30,542 nucleotides of DNA, taken from the IMG/VR virus record IMGVR_UViG_3300012000_000086, positions 1 to 30,542 of that record; one strand, written 5' to 3'. Positions 22,037-30,151 of this stretch are shown here, piece after piece. How positions within the stretch are numbered: position 1 is the first letter of the stretch; every line of letters starts with the position of its first letter. The notes beneath the pieces are model-generated. The model was not told where the DNA came from. It saw only the letters and a list, made by a program, of their open reading frames with translations, and did no database searches. Source of the DNA: a virus. A program made the translations under genes and the position numbers.

Positions 22037-22219
22037 ATTCTCTAGTAGTTGCTCGACTACAGATATTTCATTTTGATACTGTTCTATGTAAGACTCTTTA
22101 GAGCCTTTACCAACTAATACAGACTCATCTGCGTCAATCATATGTTGCAAAGTAAGTCTTAGATTAGATAATTTTTCAACTAAAAATGTTAATTTTTCTT
22201 CTTCAGTAAGCATACTCAT
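22019..22219 (-). CDS. Small coiled-coil protein
   Basis: A protein of up to 66 residues, helical and charged (LTEEEKLTFLVEKLSNLRLT, then YIEQYQNEISVVEQLLENLG). Two in-frame ATGs compete. Position 22219 has AGGAT only 3 bases upstream, whereas 22213 places the same element at a more normal ~8 bases, so the mature start may be MLTEEE. It begins 4 bases beyond the stop of the large Ig-like tail protein and is probably read from the same transcript. No family is recognised. Confidence 0.65.
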   Translation of the reverse strand: MSMLTEEEKLTFLVEKLSNLRLTLQHMIDADESVLVGKGSKESYIEQYQNEISVVEQLLENLGYKP

Positions 22220-22222
22220 ATC

Positions 22223-25200
22223 CTATGACCAAGCCGAATACGGGGAGTATGCTGATGGTCCAGCAGAGTTTCTTGCGCTAACTCTTGCTCTTGCCCAAAT
22301 TTTTCCAGATACAGCAGGGATTTGATAACCAGTTGAGGCCCCCACATCTGTTGTAGTAGTTCCTGTTGGGCTTGTTCCTGACTGTGAAGAAGCACGCTGC
22401 CATTGAATTGTGTAGCCTGTTGCACCATTCACTGCCACCCAAGAAGCAAAACCTGAAGGGCTAACACTAGGTTGTCCAGGTACTGAAGGTATAGTGACAA
22501 TTGCTGGAAGAGTAATAGAGGCCGTACCAGAATTTACCTGTGCCCACTCCCCACTAGGAGATGTTAAGTATGAATAAACAGTAATTGTTGTTCCAGCATC
22601 TCCAGAGTCAAAACTATATGTTGATGAGTTTGGGTGGTAACCAGGATAGCCAGGAGCATTCCAATACCAGTTCTGAGTTCCAGCAGGTGTACCAAAACTT
22701 GAAACAGTTGAATTCATTGTAAGGGTTCCAGAAGTACTTCCACTCTTACTTATGCTGACACCACCACTAAAACTTCCTGGAGCAGAGTTTAGAGATGTAC
22801 CAGATACACTCTGAGATGTAGCAGAGTCGTACCCAGTCTTACTACTAGTTGCAGTAATTGTTCCAGTTCTACTAGCACCGTTTAGACTTACAGTAACAAC
22901 TCCAGTTGATGCGTTTAATACAGCAGTAGGGCTATAAATTGCTGGTGTCACATTGAAAGTGATTGTCCAAGAAGAATCAACCCCCGCATTCCAGTTTGAA
23001 ATAGGAACTGTAAAACCATTTGACACACTGGTAGGAGTACCCCAAGTAACTGCAACACCAGGAGCAGTTGGCGTAAAATCTGTATAGCCATCATCAAGAG
23101 AGCCTGCTGTTGTAGAAGGACGACTTACCATTATCGCTGTATTCAAAAGATTCTGGGCTTGATAGTAGCCATTTCCTAGGTATGTAGTTGCAACAGTGCC
23201 AAAGTTGATATTTGCATCATTAGACCTATAGTTATCTAGGTCATTTCTTACAAAATAAACATAAGCACTAGCACTTTGCCAAGGGAAATAGACTTGGTAA
23301 TCAATAAGTTTTGATGATGCTAAATACTGATAGCCCTGGAATCTAATCCAAACTCCATCAGCATTACTATATGTGTAAAGATTTGTTTGAACAATGTCTC
23401 TATTTGCAATATTCAAATAATTTCCAGTTGGAGGTATAGTCACTCCAGTTGGAGAAGAACCAGCCCTATAACCAACAAAACCATTTGTAGCAACAGTAAG
23501 AGCAGAACCTCTGAAAATAGAAAGACAGGTTACAAAACGCTGTTGTCCTGTAGCCTGTGGAGGGTCAGCAATTGAGATTGGATTTGTTGTTGAGCGTGTT
23601 CCGTCAATAATATCTTGTATTCCTAAAGAACTTTTCTTTGCTCTTCCAAATAATGTAACGCTACGAGAGCCAGGTTGAACTGTTGCTGTTTGAAATGAAG
23701 TTGCTGATGTTTCAGCAATTGTTGCAGTGCCCGTACCAGTGTCATAACTTCCAAAGAAGAAAGAACCTCCAGCAGAGACGATAGAAGTTACATTTATCTT
23801 TTGAGAAAAAGAGTCAGCAAGAGTAAAAGATGGAGGTCCTGGCACTATCTGAGTGGAGGAAGCAAAGGGGGCAACTACAGTAGTTCCTTTATATGTTCCA
23901 GTAACTACAACATTAAAATACTCACCCACATCGGAAGTTGTAGGAATAGTAGTTGCAGCAGTAGTTACGTTTATATCAGTTAAAGAACTTGGATAAATTC
24001 TTGTTTTTTTCCACTGCTGAGTAAAAGTCCAACCAGACTGTGTAGCAGGTGGAGACCAATCATTATTTTTTGAATAACTAAGAATTTGATTTGGCTCTGC
24101 TATACCGTTCACTGTTACTGTTCCAGGGCTTACTACATAGTAGGTTAAATTAGTTTCAAGAGTCTTTTTTCTTACAGATTTAGCATTTATTGTTGTTGAA
24201 ATAGGAAAGTTAGCAGTCCCCGTGCGTTGTAGCCCAGTTTGAGCATCTTGAGAATAAGCAATTACTGATGAAATAGTGATATCTCTTCCAGTAAAATAAG
24301 CAGTAAATGTTGGTGTATCAAAAGGAATATCTATATAGCCAACATCTCCAGCAGTAACAGTTACAACACTTGAAGAGTAGTATGGAGGTCCACTGTAGTA
24401 TGAATTTATTCCATAAGTAATTTTATAACTTACAGCAGTTGTATTTGCTGGTTTAGTCCAAGAAATTCTTACATAATTTTTTGTTTCATTGTATGCAAAA
24501 ACATTAAATTTATATAAACCACTCTCGTAAATATTATAATAGTCTGTCTGCGCTGTTCCAACACTATATTCGGAGTTCTCAAGCCCGCTAGGTTTAATAA
24601 GTGTTGTTGTATATCTTGATGCCCCAGAAGAAGCGGTCCAAGTCCAGTCGTATGAGTTTGCAACTGTTGCTTTTTCTGTAGGAGAGTTAATTGTAAAATC
24701 TCCTGGAATGTAATCAGTTGCAGTCACATTTGCAATAGTGTAAGTAAATGCTTTGGGTGGCTCAATAAGGTACTCATTAGAGTATTCAGAAGTTTTATCT
24801 GAACTACCACTTTGCTTTGCAATTACTTTGAATCTATATGTTCCTTCTAGAGTAGGAAGGTAAGTAAAAGATAGCCCCTGAGTATTTCTGACTCTGTACT
24901 CTTCAACAGTGTCTCTTTCTAATATAACGTCATAATAAATAATTTGAGTATCAATACCGCCATCTGATGCATCCCAAGAGCCATTAAATCTTCCACCAAA
25001 AAAAGTAAGACTTAAATTTTTAGGGGCTTGAAGAACTCCATCACTTACATTTCTTGTAGTAATCACACCAGCACTAGTATTTGTTGGGTTACTTGTGTAA
25101 GCAACAGCATCAACACTAATTGGTGCTAATAAATCTTGAAACTTTACAATATAAACATTTGCAACTTTAGGCGCAGATGGGTCAGTATCAAGAGTTCTTG

Positions 25201-25912
25201 AGTCCTGTGTATAAATTCCAGAGCCAGTTGTCCAGGTGTAAATATAATAATCTGGTCTTGTATCGCCTGAAAGAGTTGTTGTTAGTGTCCAACTAGAAAT
25301 ATGTTGAATAGAGTCATTGATATAGGGATTTTTTTGTAACGGGTCAAACTTACCAGAACCAAGATATCGTGTTCCCTGTACAAAAGGAGTTGTACCAGAA
25401 CGAACTGATGGCTGTCTTTTAGTAATTCTAATTACTTGACTGTACTGAGTTTCCCCAGAACGAGTAACTCTGAATCTCATCCATAAAATGTATGGAGCAA
25501 AATTAAGAACATTTAGGTCAGTAGTATCTGTTGTGTAGTTTGTAGTTAAGTTAGTACTTACAAGAGTTCCAGAGTTATTTGTACCAAATTGGTTATTCCA
25601 AAAAACTTCATCTTGATTTGCATCAGAGTTATATTGCCACTGATAAGCATAAGAACCAATAGCAGTGTCACCACGATAGCCTGTCATAGAGACGCCAACA
25701 TCTCTGACAGTTATAGGCAACCCAGTGAGACTACTTCTAATTTCTGGAAGAAAAGTTCCAGAACTAAACATTAGTTTCCAAGTATTGGTACTGCTGCTCC
25801 ACACATATCCAGTTGTAAGTTTTTTCCAACTAGAATCACTACTATTCCACTTATACCCAGAAGTAAGTGGTTTCCAAGTATTAGTGCTTGTACTCCATAC
25901 ATATCCAGCCAT
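22223..25912 (-). CDS. Large Ig/fibronectin-like tail protein with Trp repeats
   Basis: A 1229-residue virion protein. It starts with three tandem 16-residue repeats (residues 3-50) of the form G-Y-x-W-x-S-x-x-x-x-W-K-x-x-x-x. A long string of beta-sandwich domains follows. One begins with QAPKNLSLTF and ends with FKVIAKQSGSSDKTSEYSNE (fibronectin type III-like). Another contains SWTKPANTTAVSYKITYG, and the last contains GYTIQWQRASSQSGTSP and RARVSARNSAGPSAYSPYSA. Ig-like segments lie between them. Such domains on phage tails usually bind weakly to cell-surface polymers. It is downstream of the Gp37-like protein and the 405-residue tail protein, with 2-base spacing, so it probably sits at the tail tip. 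There is no catalytic motif. Confidence 0.8.
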   Translation of the reverse strand: MAGYVWSTSTNTWKPLTSGYKWNSSDSSWKKLTTGYVWSSSTNTWKLMFSSGTFLPEIRSSLTGLPITVRDVGVSMTGYRGDTAIGSYAYQWQYNSDANQDEVFWNNQFGTNNSGTLVSTNLTTNYTTDTTDLNVLNFAPYILWMRFRVTRSGETQYSQVIRITKRQPSVRSGTTPFVQGTRYLGSGKFDPLQKNPYINDSIQHISSWTLTTTLSGDTRPDYYIYTWTTGSGIYTQDSRTLDTDPSAPKVANVYIVKFQDLLAPISVDAVAYTSNPTNTSAGVITTRNVSDGVLQAPKNLSLTFFGGRFNGSWDASDGGIDTQIIYYDVILERDTVEEYRVRNTQGLSFTYLPTLEGTYRFKVIAKQSGSSDKTSEYSNEYLIEPPKAFTYTIANVTATDYIPGDFTINSPTEKATVANSYDWTWTASSGASRYTTTLIKPSGLENSEYSVGTAQTDYYNIYESGLYKFNVFAYNETKNYVRISWTKPANTTAVSYKITYGINSYYSGPPYYSSSVVTVTAGDVGYIDIPFDTPTFTAYFTGRDITISSVIAYSQDAQTGLQRTGTANFPISTTINAKSVRKKTLETNLTYYVVSPGTVTVNGIAEPNQILSYSKNNDWSPPATQSGWTFTQQWKKTRIYPSSLTDINVTTAATTIPTTSDVGEYFNVVVTGTYKGTTVVAPFASSTQIVPGPPSFTLADSFSQKINVTSIVSAGGSFFFGSYDTGTGTATIAETSATSFQTATVQPGSRSVTLFGRAKKSSLGIQDIIDGTRSTTNPISIADPPQATGQQRFVTCLSIFRGSALTVATNGFVGYRAGSSPTGVTIPPTGNYLNIANRDIVQTNLYTYSNADGVWIRFQGYQYLASSKLIDYQVYFPWQSASAYVYFVRNDLDNYRSNDANINFGTVATTYLGNGYYQAQNLLNTAIMVSRPSTTAGSLDDGYTDFTPTAPGVAVTWGTPTSVSNGFTVPISNWNAGVDSSWTITFNVTPAIYSPTAVLNASTGVVTVSLNGASRTGTITATSSKTGYDSATSQSVSGTSLNSAPGSFSGGVSISKSGSTSGTLTMNSTVSSFGTPAGTQNWYWNAPGYPGYHPNSSTYSFDSGDAGTTITVYSYLTSPSGEWAQVNSGTASITLPAIVTIPSVPGQPSVSPSGFASWVAVNGATGYTIQWQRASSQSGTSPTGTTTTDVGASTGYQIPAVSGKIWARARVSARNSAGPSAYSPYSAWS
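25763..25906 (-). repeat. Three tandem 16-residue Trp repeats
   Basis: GYVWSTSTNTWKPLTS, GYKWNSSDSSWKKLTT and GYVWSSSTNTWKLMFS in direct succession, with no spacer, at the N-terminus of the 1229-residue protein. Copies 1 and 3 are more alike than either is to copy 2, including at the DNA level. Confidence 0.9.
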
Positions 25913-25914
25913 AT

Positions 25915-27132
25915 TTATACATACCTAAAACAAACTTGACCATCATATGAACCAGGTGTTGTTGGAATACCAGAGCCATACAATAATGGACCATCTGGTC
26001 CCTCGGAGAGGCGAAGTCTTCCCTGAAGGTACAAATGCCAAGGTCTACCACCAGTAGTTCCATATCCAGTGTAAATTGTTGTTATGTCGTTATATATGTA
26101 GGCTTCAGGACCATACATACCTAGCAAATTATTTTTTGCAGAAAAACGTGAAACAGAGTCTCCATACATATAAACAGAGTCAGCAGCAGCAACAATAGAA
26201 GGATATGTTGTTGAACCATTAGACACGACAGCACTTCCTCCATAAATCATAATTCCACCAGGGATTACATAAGGATTTTCAGTATCACCTGACCAAGTAC
26301 CACCAATACTAGTCACAGTTCCGCTTCTGGCACCAGTATCTCCATAAAAAATAATATCGTCAGTGTCTGTAATAGCAATTCTTCTTCTGCCTTCTTCATC
26401 TGTTCTTATAGTTCCACCAGTAATAGTTGGACCTTTAATAGAGATAGTTGCAGTAATATTTCCAGCACCAATTCTGCTTGCAGAAAGTTCACCAACAGTT
26501 ATATTACCTGCATCTAAGTTTGAAACTGTGATTACTCTTGCATCAATTGTTCCAGCAGTTATCTTATTTGCTGAAATACTTGCTAATGCATTATCACCAA
26601 GAGCAACTGGTGACCAAGCAGAACCACTCCAACGATTAATTTGATTATCAGCGCTTGTATTAAACCAAACATCTCCTACAGCGTAGGTTCCTCCTGTAGG
26701 TGCACTTGACTGTCTATAAACAGTATTTTTACCATCAGCAGTTCTCTGAGCCGTTGTTGCTGTCTCTTGTGCAGTCCCAGCGTAGTTGTAGGCATCAAAT
26801 GCGTACCCTGCTGCAACAGGGTCACTTACTGAAATATACGATGTATATTGTTCAGAGTACACCTGAGTTTGACCAGTCTCTGGGTTAGCAATTACAAGAC
26901 CATCTTTTGGATTTTGTATGCTTGCAGTTATATTAGGGTCAGTACTAGCAATTGTTGTACCAAAGGTAACTTGGTCAGGTGTTACTGAGTTTGGAGCAAT
27001 AGCAGCACCAGTAACAACTTTAGAGCCTAACTTGCTGCGGACAGGGCGACGCTCAAGGTAGCGAAGGCGTCTCTGCACCTCTGCAAGGTTATTACCTAAG
27101 TTTTTATTAGCACTTCTGCGTCTACTTGGCAT
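25915..27132 (-). CDS. Minor tail protein (tail-tip/fibre type)
   Basis: A 405-residue protein with the ribosome binding site GAGGATAG. The N-terminus is basic and helical (MPSRRRSANKNLGNNLAEVQ, LRYLERRP). The middle has NTVYRQSSAPTGGTYAVGDV and INRWSGSAWSPVALGDNALA. It then has NKITAGTIDARVITVSNLDA and NITVGELSASRIGAGNI, an 'I-x-A-x-x-I-x-A-G-T-I' repeat that marks the central region of many phage tail-tip and host-specificity proteins. The C-terminal 130 residues are beta-rich and Gly/Tyr-rich, ending SYDGQVCFRYV. It lies 10 bases after the Gp37-like protein. It probably links the tail tip to the Ig-like fibre. Confidence 0.8.
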   Translation of the reverse strand: MPSRRRSANKNLGNNLAEVQRRLRYLERRPVRSKLGSKVVTGAAIAPNSVTPDQVTFGTTIASTDPNITASIQNPKDGLVIANPETGQTQVYSEQYTSYISVSDPVAAGYAFDAYNYAGTAQETATTAQRTADGKNTVYRQSSAPTGGTYAVGDVWFNTSADNQINRWSGSAWSPVALGDNALASISANKITAGTIDARVITVSNLDAGNITVGELSASRIGAGNITATISIKGPTITGGTIRTDEEGRRRIAITDTDDIIFYGDTGARSGTVTSIGGTWSGDTENPYVIPGGIMIYGGSAVVSNGSTTYPSIVAAADSVYMYGDSVSRFSAKNNLLGMYGPEAYIYNDITTIYTGYGTTGGRPWHLYLQGRLRLSEGPDGPLLYGSGIPTTPGSYDGQVCFRYV

Positions 27133-27141
27133 TGTCTATCC

Positions 27142-30126
27142 TCACTGCGTAATCTTTAGAGTAGAGATACGACGGTCTTCTTTCCACTCACTGATTAATT
27201 CTAAATCAACTTTTTCAGGAAAACTTGGAGTATCAGGTACAGAAACTTTATATCCAATAATCTTACGGACAATAACATCTCCACGAGGCTCTAAATCACT
27301 AGCAAGTCGTTCTCGTACAAAATTATCGTCAATGATTATGGAGCACCAATCTCCAGGCAAAAAGTCACCTACATAAGGCCCGATGGAGCCGTTGATAGAG
27401 ATACTAAATTGTCCCTCTGGTGGTCTTGCTTCTCCAGCAAAGTCTTGAGCATAAGAGTAAAGAGCGCTTTCACCATAAGCGGTTGTAGCGTTATCGTTTT
27501 TGGACTCTACTTGGTCAAGAAGCGGCCAACCTAAATCCAACATATCCGTAGAGGTAGATGCAGCATATGGCTGACTTGCATTGTTATCAAGGCCATCTGT
27601 ATTTCCAGCAACCCACATACGAGTTGCTGAGTTTTCAGCGCTCTCTTGCAAACTAAAGTCAAGAACATTACCTGGATATTCAAATACAAATTTATCTGCG
27701 CCAAGAACACTCAGCGGGTGAACAAGTCCAATATACCCAAAGCAAGGTGTTCCTGGAACATCATTAGTATAGGATTGAAATGTAAAGGTAGTTGATGTCG
27801 GTGTGGCAAGTACTGTTTGTGTGCCATCAAAGTAAAGACCAACATCACTAACAACAATTTCTTGACCTACAGTCAACCCGTGAGCAGAGGCTGTAGTCAA
27901 AGTAGCAATATTAGAAGTAAGTCTTTTTGAGATTACTGATACCTTTTGTGGAGGGTCAATAAAAGGTACAAAAGTAAATGTACGAAGGAATTGTCCATTT
28001 TGGAAGTCGCAGTCAATACGGTACTCAAATCCGTTGAGGTCTTTAGAGAACTCTTCTAATATTTCACCAACAGAGCGTAAATCAGAGCCGCGATAAATTT
28101 GCTGAGAGACACCAATATATTTTCCGCTTAGGTCTGCGGTAGCACCAATATCTGGGTCAGAGTTTCCAGAGAAGGCTCCATATGTTCCAGCAACTGCTCT
28201 TCCACCCCATTTGATTGTTCCACCAAATACAGCCTCTGCTGCCGCTGTAAGAAGTGAAGATGAGTTGAATTTGATAGTTGTTGAGTCAACTACGGAAGAA
28301 ACCGTATGTGTCCCGTCATAATCTGCACCAACATTCTCAACAACAATACTCTTTCCTGCGGTAAGCCCGTGAGGTGTAGATGTTGTTAGAACTGCGCTCT
28401 TGTATGCAACTTGTCCATAGTCAACAATGGCAATAGTTGCTGTCATTGTTGTAGTTGTTTGTCCTTGAAAATATAGAGTTGAAGGTGCTGTTTTTGGTAC
28501 AGTAAATGTTATTGTTCCAGTAGAAGCACCATTATTTGTCACGCCATCACTATAAGCACTGGTTGCATTGTACGCTCCACCAGTAGTTTGAATCCACACT
28601 CTATTAGAGTTTGCATTGATAGAAAACGAGTAAGTCTGACCTCTTACAAGATAGATAGTTCTATTCTCAATACCAACTTGTTCGTTGATGCCAGTAAGTA
28701 CAAATGCTGTTTTAGCAGTGTTTGCTGTCAGTGCATAAGTAAGAATGTCACCAAACTTGGTAATTGGAGTCTCTGCCAAAGTAGGTGTTGTTTTTACAAA
28801 ACTAAACTTTGTAGTTGATGGTACATCTGTTACATAATAAGAGCCATTGATTACTGATTGCTGAGTAAAAGTAATTGTCCCAGAGACAGCAGTTGTAGTG
28901 CTCTGAGTCAGTTGTACAGTGTTTCCAGAGATTGAGTAGACAACAGCATCTCCTGGAATTCCAATACCTGACACATTCATTCCAGCAAGAAGTGATGTTG
29001 TATCGGAAAGTGTAATTACATAACTCCCCTGAGCAGCAGAACCAGTTTTTGTAAAAGTATCGTAGTTTGATACATTAGAGATAGATACATAATCTCCCAC
29101 CGCAATCCCGTGAGCAGACTCTGTTGTAAGGGTGACAACATTGTTAGCAGAGGATTTCTTAGTTAGATTTACAACATTGTTAGTTATCTCTGCCGATGTG
29201 ACATTGTATGTTGTCAAAGGTGTTACAGCAGTTGAAGAAAAACTAGAAGAAACTCCAGCAGGAGAGACTTTGAATGTAGTAGAAGACGGTATTGCTGTAA
29301 TTATTTGATAGCCGTTGACCAAAGGGTCAACATCAACAAGTTGTACTTGCTGACCATAAATCAAGTCGTGAGGCAAAGTTGTTGTAATTGTCGCAATGCC
29401 AGAAGTCATCTGCTTTGTTGATACTGAGTATTCTAAATCGTTTGCTGGTTTTATCTCATCATTTTGAAATGCAAGGGTAGAAAAGTCCTCTGCTGCATAT
29501 CCAATGAGGTCTCTAGCAATATCGTAAGTATCAACAATAGTTCTGGCAAAACCTGTACTAGATGGACTCTCCTTGAGAACAGCCCCGTTTGTCACAGCAA
29601 AGGTAAAACTTGCTGGAGTCTTGCTCTGAATAACGTGGTCACCATTGAGAGCGCTATTGAGGGTTCTTACTCTTACTTTATCTCCAACGCTAAAGCCGTG
29701 TTCTACATCTGTAAATACTGTTGCAGTTGTTCCATTAGCGGAGTATTTAGAGCAGTAGACGCCTTCTGAGCCATAGTAAAGGGTCTGCCAAACTGAGCGA
29801 TGGTAAAAGTAACTGAGGAACTCGGTGCCATCTACTTGAAGAGTTTTATTGTTAGGAGAGTATTGACGTCCCCAAATAATTCCTCCCCAAACACAAACCC
29901 CATTACGAAGGACATACAGAGCAGTCTTTCCTGGCATAGTGCTCTCATATAGATTGAGAGACTTAGTTGCATCAATTACTGGAATTGTTCCGTGAAATGC
30001 TCCTGCCTTACTAAGAGCACGCTCGTAGGTGACACCTGTAAAAGGTATTTCAGTAATAATTTGATTGGTCAGTAAATCGGCAAGGTAATAGCGATACTGT
30101 GGTGTATCAATAGAATGTAATGCCAT
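27142..30126 (-). CDS. Gp37-like minor tail protein with inserted modules
   Basis: A 994-residue protein. Residues 1-120 (YLADLLTNQIITEIPFTGVT, GKTALYVLRNGVCVWGGIIW) and ~640-994 (LQESAENSATRMWVAGN, GDWCSIIIDDNFVRERL) form the framework of the ReqiPepy6 Gp37-like minor tail proteins of actinophages, normally around 400-500 residues. The extra length comes from inserts: HG modules at residues ~134-178, 243-288, 327-446 (split), 576-622 and 738-784; a GMxVxGTGI module at ~359-423; and a cupredoxin-like module at ~470-570. Gp37-like proteins lie at the tail tip downstream of Dit, as here. The ATG at 30126 has GGAGAG as ribosome binding site. Confidence 0.85.
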   Translation of the reverse strand: MALHSIDTPQYRYYLADLLTNQIITEIPFTGVTYERALSKAGAFHGTIPVIDATKSLNLYESTMPGKTALYVLRNGVCVWGGIIWGRQYSPNNKTLQVDGTEFLSYFYHRSVWQTLYYGSEGVYCSKYSANGTTATVFTDVEHGFSVGDKVRVRTLNSALNGDHVIQSKTPASFTFAVTNGAVLKESPSSTGFARTIVDTYDIARDLIGYAAEDFSTLAFQNDEIKPANDLEYSVSTKQMTSGIATITTTLPHDLIYGQQVQLVDVDPLVNGYQIITAIPSSTTFKVSPAGVSSSFSSTAVTPLTTYNVTSAEITNNVVNLTKKSSANNVVTLTTESAHGIAVGDYVSISNVSNYDTFTKTGSAAQGSYVITLSDTTSLLAGMNVSGIGIPGDAVVYSISGNTVQLTQSTTTAVSGTITFTQQSVINGSYYVTDVPSTTKFSFVKTTPTLAETPITKFGDILTYALTANTAKTAFVLTGINEQVGIENRTIYLVRGQTYSFSINANSNRVWIQTTGGAYNATSAYSDGVTNNGASTGTITFTVPKTAPSTLYFQGQTTTTMTATIAIVDYGQVAYKSAVLTTSTPHGLTAGKSIVVENVGADYDGTHTVSSVVDSTTIKFNSSSLLTAAAEAVFGGTIKWGGRAVAGTYGAFSGNSDPDIGATADLSGKYIGVSQQIYRGSDLRSVGEILEEFSKDLNGFEYRIDCDFQNGQFLRTFTFVPFIDPPQKVSVISKRLTSNIATLTTASAHGLTVGQEIVVSDVGLYFDGTQTVLATPTSTTFTFQSYTNDVPGTPCFGYIGLVHPLSVLGADKFVFEYPGNVLDFSLQESAENSATRMWVAGNTDGLDNNASQPYAASTSTDMLDLGWPLLDQVESKNDNATTAYGESALYSYAQDFAGEARPPEGQFSISINGSIGPYVGDFLPGDWCSIIIDDNFVRERLASDLEPRGDVIVRKIIGYKVSVPDTPSFPEKVDLELISEWKEDRRISTLKITQ
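27775..27915 (-). repeat. HG (E1 FCCH-like) module in the Gp37-like protein (residues ~738-784)
   Basis: ATLTTASAHGLTVGQEIVVS, then FDGTQTVLATPTSTTFTFQS. It is the most canonical copy together with the partial one at the right edge. Confidence 0.65.
28261..28401 (-). repeat. HG (E1 FCCH-like) module in the Gp37-like protein (residues ~576-622)
   Basis: VLTTSTPHGLTAGKSIVVEN, then YDGTHTVSSVVDSTTIKFNS. It follows the cupredoxin-like module directly. Confidence 0.65.
28417..28719 (-). other. Cupredoxin-like module without copper ligands
   Basis: Residues ~470-570 of the Gp37-like protein: TIYLVRGQTYSFSINANSNR, VWIQTTGGAYN, SDGVTNNGASTGTITFTVPK, then LYFQGQTTTTMTATIAIVDY. In the related copper-type domain I recall the first His precedes 'FWIQT' and a C-x-x-H-x-x-M follows 'LYY'. 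Here those positions are N/R, Q/G and T, with only Met left. Confidence 0.6.
28789..29148 (-). repeat. Split HG module interrupted by a GMxVxGTGI module
   Basis: The first half (residues ~327-358: VVTLTTESAHGIAVGDYVSI) and the second half (~424-446: VINGSYYVTDVPSTTKFSFV) belong to one HG module. Residues ~359-423 (28858-29052; GSYVITLSDTTSLLAGMNVS, VYSISGNTVQLTQS, AVSGTITFTQQ) are a complete GMxVxGTGI module lodged between them. Confidence 0.65.
29263..29400 (-). repeat. HG-type module in the Gp37-like protein (residues ~243-288)
   Basis: IATITTTLPHDLIYGQQVQL, then NGYQIITAIPSSTTFKVSP. The usual HG is HD in this copy. Confidence 0.55.
29593..29727 (-). repeat. HG (E1 FCCH-like) module in the Gp37-like protein (residues ~134-178)
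   Basis: TATVFTDVEHGFSVGDKVRV, then NGDHVIQSKTPASFTFAV. Confidence 0.6.
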
Positions 30127-30151
30127 TTACGTCTCTCCAAGTCGTTTTTAT

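Noticed and set aside
28417-28719. Functional copper-binding protein domain
   Set aside because: The scaffold fits, but the His and Cys ligand positions are substituted, so copper binding is unlikely.
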